Below are positions 32,336 through 44,254 of a stretch of 64,000 bases of DNA, piece after piece. The stretch is from the NCBI GenBank assembly GCA_028583415.1, contig CM053276.1, positions 7,470,663 through 7,534,662 on the forward strand, given 5' to 3'. The stretch is from Protea cynaroides. Taxonomy: Eukaryota; Streptophyta; Magnoliopsida; Proteales; Proteaceae. The notes under the pieces were generated by a model. It was not told the origin of the DNA, ran no database searches, and saw only the letters and a program-made list of their open reading frames with translations. Position numbers and translations under genes: made by a program. Numbering within the stretch: position 1 is the stretch's first letter; every line of letters begins with the position of its first letter.

Positions 32336-35300
32336 CTAGTTCAAGCCCTTTTTGAACTAGATGTTGTATGGGATGAGTGTTACGAACAATGCCCAAATCA
32401 TATGGATGGACAGAATTGGATGCAACCTAAATCGACTTGAGATGGCAGACTTTGACGTCATCTTGGGAATAAACTGGTTGTTTCAACACTCTACAAAGTT
32501 GTTATGTGCATAGAAGAGGTTATCATTCAAGAATAAAGGTGAGATATAATTTAGTTTTATTGGAAGCATGTTGCCTAAGAAGTGAAAGCTGATCCTCTCT
32601 ATGCTAAGGGCGAAAAGATGCTTTGAAGAGAAATGAGTTGGAGATATGATATCTGTGGTATACGTTACCAAAGAAGCACCACAGATGGAAGATACTGATG
32701 TGATGCATAAATTTTTTGATGTGTTTTCAGGAGACTTACTTGGGTTACCATCTGATCATGCGACCGAGTTCGTCATCGACTTGTTACCAAGGACGATACT
32801 TGTGTCAAAGGCACCTATAGAGTAGCTCCTACGGAGTTGAAGGAATTGAGACTCAACTACAAGAGTTATTAGATAAGGGTTCTAATCGGCTAAGTATTGC
32901 ATCATGGGAAGCGCCAATGTAATTTGAGAAGAAGAAGGACGGTAGTGTCCGATTATGTACAGACTACCGAGAATTTAACAAGCTCACGATCAAGGATCAA
33001 TATCTACTACCTTAGATCGATGACTTGTTTAAACAGTTGCAAGGAGCAAAGGTATTTTCTAAGATTAATCTTCAGTCAAGATATCATCAGCTGAAGAATT
33101 TTGGACAGAAATATCTCGAAGATACCTTTAGAATCGGGATTGGACATTATGAGTTCTCGATTATGACGTTGGGATTAACCAATGCCCCTACATCTTTTAT
33201 GGAGCTGATGAACTGGATGTTTCATGACATGTTGGACACGTCGGTCATAGTTTTCATAGATGATATTTTGGTTTATTCCAAGAATGAAGCAACTCATACA
33301 ACGGATCTTAGAACAGCTTCACAACAGCTGAGAAGTGACAAGCTTTATGCCAAGCCCAAGAAATAGGAGACCTGATTAAACAAAGTAATCTTCTTGGATC
33401 ACGTAGCATCATATAAAGGGATTAAGGAGGACCCCTTTAAGATAAAAGAAATCATATGGTGAGAAACACCTGAAGAGTATTGCGAAGATCAGAAGTTCTG
33501 GGGTTTAGCTGATTATTATAGACGATTTTTGGAGGACCACTCTAAGATCGCAAAACCTCTTACCAAGCTAACCAGGAAGGGAGATGAGTTTAATTGGACT
33601 GACAAGTGTGAAGAAGGGTTGATATCAACTTTCGCCTTGATCATTCGGATACCAGGGAAACCTTTTACCCTATACATTGAGGCTTTCGGATTGGATCTAG
33701 GATGCGGGTTGATGCATGATAAATAAGTGATTGCATATGCTTTTAGAAAACTGAAGGAGCATGAGACGAGCTATCCTACTCATGACTTGGAATTAACGGT
33801 GATACATTATGCAATCAAGACTTGGAGACATTATCTAAACGGAGGAGAATTTTAGACTGGATGGGAACACAAGAGTTTTATGTACCTCCTCATCAGAAAG
33901 AGAGTTGAACATGAGGATAAGAAAATGGCTGAAATTGCTCAAGGATTAAGACTGTGATATCCAGTATCATCCAGGGAAGGCTAATGTAGTAGCTAAGGCA
34001 TTAAGCAAAAAGGGGAATTATGAAGTCCAAGGAAGGACCCAGTATAAATGTTGCCTTATGTTCCACAGCAACAAATTCGGATTTGGAAGAAGAGTAACAT
34101 ATAATAGAAGCTAGTGATGATCCAATTGAGCGAGAACTTATGGATGAATTATGAAACAATAGTTCGGTTGCGTTTATGGCATTAAAGATCATATCTAAAG
34201 TGATGAATGAAATAAAAGTAGCAATTTTGTTAGATCTGTATATAAGAACAATGCAAGGAGATTTAGAGAAAGAAAACTCAATCCTGAATTACTTGGGATG
34301 CGGAGATGGTACTCAGATACAGAGGTAGATTCTGAATACCTGAAGATAAAGACTCGGATATTATGAAGAGGATAATGATAAGAGTCCATTGTACTCAATA
34401 TTCAGGACATACTAGAGTACCAATATGTATCATGACATGAAGAGATTATTTTAGTGGAAAGGGAATGGAAGTAGTTGTGGATAGATGCTTTTTTTTTCGT
34501 AACGGAATTATCAGCAAGTAAAAGCTGAAAGAAAAAGACCAATATGGCTTACTACAACCACCATCGGAGCCAGTCTGGAAGTGAAACTGCATTACAATGA
34601 ACTATGTCATTGATTTGCCACTAACTCCCAGAGCGATTGATGCAGTTTGGGGGATTGTTGATCGCCTTATGAAGATAGCTCATTTCATTGCTATATGACT
34701 TCGGTATGCTTTGGAGCGGCTAAATAAGCTATATGTGGATAATATTGTCAGATTGAATGGTATGCATGAGAGCTTAGTGTCGGTCAAAGGCTTATGCCTT
34801 ATCTCGAAGTTTTGGGAGGATCTATAGAAAACAATGGGGACAAAGTTGAAGTTTAGTACCGCATTTTGCCTTAAATCGACGGACAGTCGGAGCGGACTAT
34901 ACAGATCCTAAGAGATATGCTTCGAGCTTGTAAAATTGACTTCAAGGAACTTGAGTTGAGAAGGCACCATGAATTGAAATTGCTATTAAGCTACCATGTA
35001 AATGTTACCTATAAAGCATGGTAAGGTAGAAATGTCAAGTTCCTTTGTTTTGGAATGGAGTTAGTGAATGAAGAGTTTTAAGACCTGAGTCTATTGAAGA
35101 AAATTATCGATTGGCAGAAAAGATCAAAGAAAAGGGGCAGGATAGCTCAAGATGTCAGAAGAGACACCAAGACCTTGAGTTCGCCATAAGTGACAAAGTG
35201 TTTTTTTTTTTTTGAAGATATCACTTATGCATAGTTTGAAACAATTAGACAAGAAGGGAAAGTTATATTCTATATATGTGTTGGATCTTATAAACTTTGG

Positions 35301-35640
35301 AGAGACATAGAAAAGTTGCATATCAATTAGCGTTACCGCTATCCATGTCTAGGGTGCATGATGTATTTCGTGTGTCTCTATTGAAGAAGTACATTAGAGA
35401 TCCATATCAAGGGTATTGACCACGGAATCACTGGATTAGATAGAAGATTTAACTATTGAAGTGGTACCAGCCTAGTTCACTGGTTGGAAGGTACAATATC
35501 TCCAAAGCTAGGATAATTAGTATATGAAGATAACCTGGCGAAGACGATACGCGGAGGAGATTGCATTGGAGGAAGAAGATGCAATGCGAAAATAGAATTT
35601 CCACCTAAATTCAAATTTTGAGGACAAAATTTATTTTAAA
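32336..35640 (+). pseudogene. G2 pol remnant (protease, RT, RNase H, integrase, chromodomain)
   Basis: Order is preserved. Protease phrase MADFDVILGI at 32442-32471. RT opening near 32690-33020. RT core 33025-33366 with LTNAPTSFMELMNWMFHDM and FIDDILVYSK. Connection and RNase H start 33529-33726 (DDYRR-type LADYYRRFLEDHSK, TLYIEAF). RNase H remnants to about 34010 (DIQYHPGKANVVAKALS). Integrase phrases QVKAERKRP near 34530 and GQSERTIQILRDMLRAC at 34875-34930. GPY/F and chromodomain remnants to 35640. Dozens of stops and shifts exclude function. Confidence 0.82.
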
Positions 35641-35708
35641 GAGGGGAGAGTTGTAAGATCCGTACGTTCAAATTTCGAGGATGAAATTTCTTTTAAGGGT
35701 GGTGGAGT
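35640..35708 (+). other. G2 duplicated polypurine tract region
   Basis: Two purine-rich blocks, TTTTAAAGAGGGGAGAGT and, 59 bp later, TTTTAAGGGTGGTGGAGT. Each is followed by a TGTAAGA start. The duplication GTCAT shows that this element used the second one. Confidence 0.8.
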
Positions 35709-37973
35709 TGTAAGACCCGCACGCCACGAACCCGGTCTAACCTTACATTTTGTGTCGTGACCCGTCTACATATCATGGTCGAGCCAAGTGGATCAAGTAT
35801 GTGAAGAAACCCAAGACCCAATATGAAATTTTACTCAAAAATAGTCAAAATGAGGGCAGTTCGCATGCCTAAACAGGCAGGTCCGACCCCCCCCCCCATA
35901 GACCCCCACCATCGACCCATGACCAGGGTCGCAGGGGTCTCAGATTGTCCGACCCCCCATTGACCCCCCCATCGACCCCCGGTATTCGGTAAAAACAACA
36001 CGAACCAAAAATTAGGAAACTTTTCTAATTTCAATTGGAACCTTTCCTAAACTCAATGAGAGTTATTTTGGGAGGTTTTACTCTATAAATAGGATGTCCC
36101 TAAGCTTCTTTCACTCTTTTTACAACCCTAATTGGATTGAGAGAAAGAGAAGAGAAGGAAGAGAAGGAGAAGAGAAGGAAAGTGGAGAAGAAGACCAAAG
36201 AGAAGGGATTCGGAGAAAGAAGCATACTTCTCAGGTATGGATACTATTTCCATGAATTTCTTAAGACCTTAGAGTAGATCATGAAGAGGGTATGATCTAG
36301 GAGAAACCCAAATCATCCATCCATGGTTAGGTTTCAATAGAAACCATGGAGGAGATCATTGAAACCATGTAGGTGAATAAAGAATAGTTCTAAACCATAG
36401 AACATGTATGGAATGGACTATAGAAGGAAGTCATAGGACCCAAACATGAAAGAATGGATGAAATTTGATTCGACTCAAACCATGGGGGATTACACCTAGG
36501 GTCGATGGAACATCCGACCCTAGCATCGACCCCTAGCATTCAGGAAGCCCAGGAAAGGGGTGGTCTCACCCAAGGTCGATGGAAGGTCCGACCCTGGCAT
36601 CGACCCCCAGTTAACAGTAGGTTTTTAAAATCAAAATTAATTCTAATTAAATTCTATCGACTTGATTAGGTTTTATAGTGATATAATATCGATATTTAGT
36701 TGATTCTTAAAGCTTGAAAGAGGATCTACAATCAAGCAAAGGTGAGGGAACAAGAACAAAACTAATTGGTAAATAATAAATTGTTTTACTCTTGAGTCCA
36801 ATGCCATGATTGATTTTATGCGTGTATGATTGTTATGTGCATTCAACATGTCATCCAATATTTCTATTATTACTGTTCATGCATATTTAATTATTGTTTA
36901 TTACATGATGATGATGATAATGATGATGATAGGAATAGACATGTGGATGTATGTGTGTGGTTGGTGTGCTTGATGCGAGTGAGTATCAGGGGGAGGTGTC
37001 ATAGGCGGGGCCTCAGCACTCTAGCTCTATCTCTAACTCAAGTCTTGTCCACTAACATCATCGTATCGCCATTACCTTAGCGGAACTAATACGTCGTAGG
37101 TCATCATCAGGGGGGGACGTGACACTGTGGTTCATACTGGTCACCAGACCCTAGCTCTATCTCTATGGACGTATTGAGGGATGCTGGGGTGAGGCCTTAG
37201 ATACACTGATTGGCATTAGGATTGGTTAGTTGCAAGCCCAGTTTGTGAGCCCTCGCCAGTAGGGGTTCACGTGTTGGTATGGGCAACGGGTATAGTAATA
37301 AACGTGACCTTTGTGTGTACATTGTCCATGAATTGGGTGCATGTGAGTCGACAATAAACGTTACCTTTGGGCGGCTTCACACACTCGTATATAGAGGTGC
37401 GGCATCAATAAACATGATCTTTGGCCATTTATCCTTTCTATAGCACATTGCAAACTTATTTACCAGACCAAAGATATGAATTGAATGCATGCATATGTTT
37501 ATTGCATTGTTTTGTTTTCTCACTGAGCTCAAGTTGGAGAGCTGACCCTCGCGCGCGCAATTCTTTTTAGTTTTTGATGTTGCAGGTACTATGATTGAAG
37601 ATTATGTCTACACGCCAACATATGAACGGGTGGAGGCTATGAATGAGCAAGCTGTGGAGAACGAACATGGTTCGTTAAGAGAGCGTTTCAACTGTGGATA
37701 TGTTTAGTGTTTAGACTTCGTATTTGGATATTGTAATATGTATTAAGTTATGTTTTGGTTATTTGGAAATAAATAGAATTAATTATTTATCATGACTAGA
37801 CCTCAGTTCATTATCTGTAAGACTTCTACTATTTACTTTATTATCTCTGATTAATGTGGAATGTGTTTTGGTTTATCATATGTGGGATAGCCTATTCGAG
37901 ATCCTGGTTGAACCGTTGGTTTATTGACGGTTCATCACACCATTTTGGTTAGTCTAAAAATTGGGGTGTGACA
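35709..37973 (+). repeat. G2 3' LTR
   Basis: 2265 bp, TGTAAGACCCGCACGCC ... TGGGGTGTGACA. TATAAATA at 36084-36091. It is closely similar by eye to the 5' LTR, apart from scattered substitutions and the extra GACCCCC-rich stretch near 35885-35985. Small ORF at 37570-37707. Confidence 0.93.
37570..37707 (+). CDS. Conserved small ORF in the G2 3' LTR
   Basis: 45 codons plus TAG, nearly identical to the 5' LTR copy. Carries TMIEDYVYTPTYERV and FNCGYV. Confidence 0.45.
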   Translation, partial: VFDVAGTMIEDYVYTPTYERVEAMNEQAVENEHGSLRERFNCGYV

Positions 37974-37978
37974 GTCAT

Positions 37979-38250
37979 AGTAGGTTCTAAGACTCAGAAT
38001 CTGTCCTATAAAAGCATCTAGATGGATGTCCAGTCAGAGACTCCTGCCAGAGTACTTGCTGGAAGACATCCCCAAACTTCTGAGACAGGTCTAAATACCT
38101 AACCTTTGGCTAGGTACCTAGCCTACTTGTCTAAGGGTTGTGCCCTATTATGTTGTGGGTACTCTAATATATTGACATAACATATGAAAGAACAAAGCTT
38201 AGTTAAGCTTCACCTAATTATCAAGAACATAAGTAATTATAGTCTAACAG
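37979..38250. other. Old host sequence right of G2
   Basis: Continuation of the 95-bp repeat remnants to about 38100, then about 150 bp (ACCTTTGGCTAGGTACCTAG, AAGCTTAGTTAAGCTT) with no recognised feature. The precise join with G3 near 38250 cannot be fixed by eye. Confidence 0.4.
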
Positions 38251-38539
38251 CCGAGGTGTTATCAGGTGATCAATATCTTACTTTGACTGGTTGTAACAGG
38301 TGGAGAAGACTGAAAGTGTAACCTGGGCATCTTGGAGGCTTTATTGATATAAGTTGTGGGCAGAACAGGTATAAAATTATTAAGGTGAAATCAAGAAGGT
38401 ATCCTGTCAAGGCACGAGAAATTAAAATCTGGTATGTGCATCCTCTATAATCATAAGAGTAAATCAACAATGCACCACATCCTATATAAACATATCTAGT
38501 TATATGGTCACAATTAGATTTGATCCTCTGCTGAAAACG

Positions 38540-38883
38540 TTTAAGGCTTCGACTTCAGAAAATATTCCTTAATCCTTGGTCAGATCATTGTGTCATGATG
38601 CAGCTATCCCATACATCGGTGGCTGATAAGGGTAACCACCTTGATATACTGCTTGTTGTGCACCAAGCTTCTGCACTGGGATGTGCATTACAGGGTCTTG
38701 CTGTATGGTAGGCACTGTGTTATAGCTAACAGGTGTTGGGGGTACAGTGTTGCTACCAATTGGTACCGTACTTGGTCTGACTCGGAGGTGTTGATGTAAC
38801 ATTGGCAACTTGGGTAGTCCAGGTGGTTGGCTGGAGTGGCCTGGTTGTTCACCTCCTTTGATTTGCCCCAATCTGATTATCAT
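38540..38883 (-). pseudogene. G3 gag N-terminal remnant
   Basis: Reads GHSSQPPGLPKLPMLHQHLR, TPVSYNTVPTIQQDPVMHIP and QAVYQGGYPYQPPMYG before the stop that G2 also has at the same codon. The second stop position is shared too (TGA in G2, TAA here). Non-functional. Confidence 0.7.
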
Positions 38884-39474
38884 TATTTAGCATCTGCTCA
38901 TATGAGTTTTCTCAACCCAGATAGTGGTGGGGGTCAAGTTCCAACATCTTCTTAATGCTCAGCAGGTAATGGATTAGCTTGTGGTGGATCTCACTTAGAG
39001 TCTCCACGTCACCCAAGAGTATAGCTTTATCTTCTTTTATTCTTAGTGTATGGCCATTGTTCTCCTATCTCTGTTGCATTCAGCCTGAGATCTTTCCCTT
39101 TACCATTGCAAGGACTTAGGCGTTACTAGCCATTTTCCTTCTTTCCCAAATACATCGAGTTTCACATCTTGTGAATATCAACTCGGTATTCCAATGTTTC
39201 GACTACTATACTATATCCTTTGTATACTTAGATAATTGCCCGTCTTATAGATAGTACCCTATATTATTTGTTTATCAGGATAAATTTTGGTCTTCTCTTC
39301 CTGTTTGAGTGTATATATATGGTTTCACCTATTATATGTACATTATTGTCTTGTTTAAGTTCGATCTCAACCAACACAGGTGCTTATGTGGGTTCGTATT
39401 AAAGCTTTTAATTATCCTAACTCAGTTCATGGACTCTAGTGGAAGTATTCAGGTTTCATGGGAAAGGCCTGAGA

Positions 39475-39486
39475 GCTCTGATACCA
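39475..39486 (-). other. G3 primer binding site (initiator tRNA-Met)
   Basis: Minus strand TGGTATCAGAGC, exact, three bases from the LTR end GGGGTGTGACA. Confidence 0.92.
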
Positions 39487-39489
39487 AGT

Positions 39490-39832
39490 TGTCACACCCC
39501 AATTCTGCACCAATCAGAATGGCGTGATGAACCGTCAATAAACCAACGGTTCAACCAGGATCTCGAATAGGCTATGCCCACGTTGTTAAACCAAAACACA
39601 TTCCACATTAATCAGAGGTAATAAAGTAAATAGCGGAAGTCTTACGGATAATGAACTGAGGTTTAGTCATGATAAATAATTAATATTCCATTTATCTCCA
39701 AGTAATCAAAACATAATTTAATACATATTACAAATATTCAAATACGAAAATTAAACACTAAGCGTATCCATAGTTGAAACGCTAGCTTAACGAATCACAA
39801 TAGTCTTCCATAGCTTGCTCATCATAGCCTTC
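39490..39832 (-). repeat. G3 5' LTR, 3'-terminal fragment
   Basis: About 340 bp, matching the last part of the G2 LTRs on the opposite strand, including the C-terminal half of the small ORF (decayed). It ends inside the string GCCTTC shared with G4 pol. Confidence 0.82.
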
Positions 39833-40140
39833 TTAGGTCATGTAGTATCTGTAGACGGTATCAAGGTGGATCCAAGCAAGATCGCAGCTATAGTAGGATG
39901 GGATGCACCAAAATTAATTGCGGAGATTCGTAGTTTCCTTGGATTGGCTGGTTACTATAGAAGATTCGTGGAAGACTACTCAAGGATCGCCGTTCCACTT
40001 ACCAGACTAACCAAGAAAGGGAAAAAGTTCATATGGATGGATGAGTGTGAAAAGTGCTTTCAGACTTTGAAGTCAAGACTAATCTCTGCACCTATCTTGA
40101 CCATCCCATCACTTGACTTGCCGTTCACCTTATATACGGA
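39827..40140 (+). pseudogene. G4 RT C-terminus / connection domain
   Basis: Reads FLGHVVSVDGIKVDPSKI, RSFLGLAGYYRRFVEDYSR and KCFQTLKSRLISAPIL, ending LPFTLYTD, where RNase H begins. It is cut at TD by the solo LTR and resumes at 42464 with TDASGLGLGCVLMQG. Confidence 0.9.
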
Positions 40141-42463
40141 TGTAAGACCCGTATCGAACTAACCGGTCTTACCACCTTGTACTAGGTCTACCTATCATGG
40201 TCAAGCCAAGTAGACCAAGTGCGTGAAGAAATCACAAGACCAGGTATGAAGTCTAACCCAAAACAGCAAATGAGAGGGTAGAGTCGCATGCCTAAACAGG
40301 TAGGGTCGACCCCACCTCAACAAAAGTCCAACCCATGACTTTCTAGTCGTAGGGTCGCATGACTAAGAAGGTGTAGGGTCGACGGATTCTGTGACCCTAC
40401 ATCCGACCCTACGATGACAGACAGAAATCGGAAATTAGGAAACTTTCCTAATTCAAAGGGGATCTTTCCTAAACTCATTGGGACTTATTATGGAGGGTTT
40501 TCCTCTATAAATAGGACGTCCCTTAGTCTCTTTCACTCTTTTAGAACCCTAATTGAAAGTGAGAGAAAGAGAAAGAGAAGGAAGAGAAGAAGAGAAGGAA
40601 ACTTGAAGAAAAGACTAAAGAAGAGGAGGAAGTTCAAAGAAACCTCTGAATAAAGGTATGAACCTAATTCCCTACCTGAATAAGAGATCCTAGAAATGTT
40701 AAAAAGAACATAGGATTAGAAGAAACCCAAATCATCCATCCATGGATAAGTTCCAAGAGATTCCATGGATGAAATCGTTATGGACAATGAATAGTGTATA
40801 ACTTGTAGTTTTGAGCTATAAAACAATCATAGAATGGACCATGAAAGTAAGCCAAAGGATCCAAACATGAAGGGATGGACTTTAGAATGAAAGGTCGACT
40901 AAGAATACGTGTGGTCGCACGTAGGGTCAAATGATATCCGACCCTACGAGACCACAGGATCGATCACATGCCCTCGGGAAGTCCCAGGGTAGGTGTGGTC
41001 GCACGTAGGGTCGAATGGTATCCGACCCCACCTGCGACCCTACACCCTAGGGTCGCAGAAACTGCTACCCTAGGTGCTACCCTACCTGCGACCCTACAGT
41101 TTCAGTTAGTTTAAAACATATTGGAATTAATTCTAATTAAAATCTATCGACTTGTTAGGTCTTTCTAGCGATTTAAAAGTGATTCATAAAGCTTGAACGA
41201 TGATCTACGCTCAATCAAAGGTGAGGGAATAAGACCTAAACTAATTGGCTAATAATAAACTATTTTCGTTTATTGAGTCCAATACTATGAATGATTCTAT
41301 GCTTGTATGATTGTAATATGCATATCACATGTCATCCACTATTCCTATTATTATTGTTCATGCATATTTAATTTCGTTTATTATAACATGATGATGCTAG
41401 GAATAGGCATGTAAATGTATGTGTGTGGTTAGTGTACTTGATGCGAGTGGAGCATCAGGGGGAGGACGTGACACTGTGGTTCATCCTGGTCACCAGACTC
41501 TAGCTCTATCTCTACTCAAGTCTTCTCCACTAACATCGTCGTATCGCCATTACCTTAGCAAAACTATTACGTCGTAGGGCATCAGGGGAGGTGGTCTCGG
41601 ACCGTGTAGTCTCTGACTCTGTCGGTGGGGCCTTAGCTTTATCTCTATGGATGTATTGAGGGATGCTGGGGTAAGGCCTTGGATACATTGTTTGACATTA
41701 GGATTGGTTAGTTGCGAGCCCAGTTTGCAAGCCCTCGCCAACAGGGGCTTACGTGTTGGTATGGGTAGAGCATCAGGGGAAGTGTGATGCGGTGCGGTCC
41801 TAAGCACTTTATCTCTATTTCTATTCCATGGTGGGTGCATGTGGGGGTGGCAATAGTGTTTGATCCATTGGGCGGTTCCACACATACGTGTATAGAGGTG
41901 CGGCAACCACCTATCCTTTCTATTGCACATTGCAAACTTATGAACCAGACCAAAGATATGAATTGAATGCATGCATATGTTTGTTGCATTGTTTTGTTTG
42001 CTCACTGAGCCGTGATGTGTGCTCACCCTTTTCGAATTCAAATATTTTTAGTTGATGATGCAGGTACGACAGTGGAAGATTATATAAATGCTCCAACGTA
42101 TGGGCATGTTGCGGCGATGGACGCAGAGGCTAGAATGGAGTTGTACGATTCGTCATGCGAATGCAATTCATGCGTTTTTTATTAGATTTTTATTTGGATT
42201 ATTAAGGAAATGTAATTGATTATTTTATTTACTTATGTCTTAGTCAATGAAAGATAATTGGATATTTTATTTATGTTATCGTTCTTAGATTCTCAGTTCA
42301 TTTAATATATAAGACTTCCGCTATTGTTTATTTACTCTGATTATGGTTGTGGATGTGTCTGGTTTAAGCAAATGGACACAGCCTATTCGAGATCCTGGTT
42401 GAACTGTTGATTTATTGGCGGTTCATCACATCATTCTGAATAGTGCGGAATTGGGGTGTGACA
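40141..42463 (+). mobile_element. Gypsy solo LTR, subfamily B, inserted in G4 pol
   Basis: 2323 bp, TGTAAGACCCGTATC ... GGGGTGTGACA, perfect duplication ACGGA (40136-40140 and 42464-42468). TATA box 40506-40513. Motif clusters of GGGTCGCA/GACCCTA near 40270-40410 and 40910-41095. Repeated module (ATCAGGGG-AG followed by TAGCTCTATCTCTA) three times between 41450 and 41830. Confidence 0.95.
42051..42185 (+). CDS. Conserved small ORF in a B-type solo LTR
   Basis: 44 codons plus TAG. Reads VDDAGTTVEDYINAPTYGHV and ends DSSCECNSCVFY. It follows ATATTTTTAG, an acceptor-like site. Together with 11031-11165 it gives the intact B1 form. Confidence 0.5.
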   Translation, partial: VDDAGTTVEDYINAPTYGHVAAMDAEARMELYDSSCECNSCVFY

Positions 42464-43234
42464 ACGGATGCCTCAGGGTTAGGTCTTGGTTGTGTGTTGA
42501 TGCAAGGAGAACAGGTGACTGCTTACGCATCAAGACAGTTGAAAGAGCATGAGAAGAACTATCCTACGCATGATTTGGAGTTAGCAGCGGTCATTCATGC
42601 AATCAAGAGTTGGAGGCACTACCTTTATGGTGAAAAGTTTCAGATTAAGTCGGATCACAAGAGCTTAACTTACCTTTTCACTCAGAAGGACCTGAATATG
42701 AGACAGAGGAGATGGCTGGAACTATTAAAAGATTATGATTGTGATATCCAGTACCATCCGGGTAAGGCAAACATTGTGGCTGATGCCTTAAGCAGAAAGT
42801 GGGCATTGAAATCGAAGGCAGGACCTAGTACAAATGCTGCATTGTGTGCTGCAGCCTCAAGCTCAATAGAGAATGATGAAGAGTTTATATTAGAGACTGC
42901 AGGAGATCCAGTGGAACAGGGCTTAATTCATAAGTTTACATTGATGTTTGCAGCCTTGAAAATCTCATCGAATCTAATAGATGAGGTCAAAGTAGCAATC
43001 CTGCAGGATCCACACCTCAAGACTGTGCAAGAAGATCTAAAGAAGGGTAAACGCAATCCTGACTTTACCTTGGATTCAGACAAGATACTTAGGTATCGTG
43101 AACGATTATGTATACCTGAAAGTGAAAACTCAAATATCAGAGATCGAGTTATGACAGAAGCTCATTACACCCCATATTCGGTACATCCAGGAAGCATCAA
43201 GATGTACCATGATTTAAGAAGATTATATTGGTAA
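42464..43234 (+). pseudogene. G4 RNase H and integrase N-terminus
   Basis: A 263-residue open frame, of which the first seven codons belong to the solo LTR. RNase H phrases: TDASGLGLGCVLMQG, HDLELAAVIHAIKSWRHYL, IKSDHKSLTYLF, VADALSRK. Then comes the integrase zinc-finger start HYTPYSVHPGSIKMYHDL. It stops at TAA where G5 has a Trp codon (YWW). Confidence 0.9.
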
Positions 43235-43240
43235 AGGGGT

Positions 43241-44254
43241 ATGAAAGCGGATGTAGCTCGGTTCGTAGTCCAATGTCTGAATTGCCAGCAAGTTAAAGCT
43301 GAAAGACAGAGACCCACAGATTTGCTACAACCACTACCAGAGCCAGCATGGAAGTGGGATTGTATCACAGTGGATTTCGGCACTGGCCTACCCTTGACAC
43401 CAAGGTCAGTGGATGCAGTATGGGTTATAGTCGATCGACTTACCAAGACAGCTCGATTCATCGCTGTCAGACCTCAGTATACCATGGAGAAGCTAGCCAA
43501 GCTATATGTGGATAATATAGTCAGACTTCATGGCGTCCTAGAAAGTATAGTATCTAACAGAGATCCCCGTTTTACATCAAAGTTCTGGGAAGGATTACAG
43601 AAAGCCATGGGAACCAATTTGAAGTTTAGTACAGTTTTTCATCCTCAGACAGATGAGCAGTCAGAAAGAACTATTCAAATCTTAGAAGATATGCTCCGAG
43701 CGTGTGCCCTAGATTTCAAAGAAGCTTGGGACAAGAAGCTATCGCTCATCGAGTTTGCTTATAACAATAGTTACCAGGCTACGATCCAAATGGCTCCATA
43801 CGAGGCACTCTATGGGAAGAAATGTCGTACACCTCTATTATGGAATGATGTGGGAGAGAGAAGGATTGTAGGACCGGAGTTCGTCGAAGAAACTTATCGA
43901 GTGATTGATCAAATTAAGGAAAGAGTGAAGACAGCTCAAGTTCGACAAAAACACTATGCAGATAACCGACATCGAGATCTGGAGTTTGCAGTGGGTGATA
44001 AAGTGTTCTTGAAGATATCACCTGTGCGAGGTCTGAAACGGTTTGGTAAGAAGGGGAAGCTATGCCCCAGGTATATGGGACCATACAAGATTTTGACCAG
44101 ACGTGGCAATGTGGCATATCAACTAGCTCTACCACCATCCATGTCAAGCGTTCATGATGTATTCCATGTTTTTTTATTGAAGAAGTACGTTAGGGATCCA
44201 TCGCACATCTTGACAGCAGACCCACCAGACTTAACAGAGGACTTGACATTTTAA
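43241..44254 (+). pseudogene. G4 integrase core and GPY/F module
   Basis: A 337-residue open frame, the best preserved integrase in the window. Zinc cysteines in VVQCLNCQQVKAE. Core WDCITVDFGTGLP, SNRDPRFTSKFWEG and FHPQTDEQSERTIQILED supply the D, D and E positions, although the usual SDRD is SNRD here. GPYKI and LPPSMSSVHDVFHVFLLKK form the GPY/F module. It ends at TAA in the codon after LTEDLTF. Confidence 0.9.

Larger units (their letters stand above)
27902..37973 (+). mobile_element. G2: full-length but decayed Ty3/gypsy element, subfamily B
   Basis: Two LTRs, an iMet PBS, a polypurine tract and gag-pol order on the plus strand, with a perfect duplication GTCAT (27897-27901 and 37974-37978). 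All protein regions are broken by many stops and frame shifts, yet the two LTRs look closely similar to each other. The copy was probably moved by proteins supplied by another element. Confidence 0.92.
38250..39832 (-). mobile_element. G3: truncated minus-strand gypsy fragment (5' LTR end, PBS, leader, gag start)
   Basis: Minus-strand order is a partial 5' LTR (39832-39490), PBS, leader, and gag remnant. It is close to G2 in leader and gag. Both ends are lost: the LTR is cut inside the small-ORF region and fused to G4 pol, and gag stops near 38250. Confidence 0.82.

Noticed and set aside
41550..42041. Minus-strand frame of 163 residues (and relatives at 7880-8221, 20763-21020, 45840-46115)
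   Set aside because: Antisense to the LTR leader. The frame is not kept across copies, unlike the small sense ORF, and no motif is seen.
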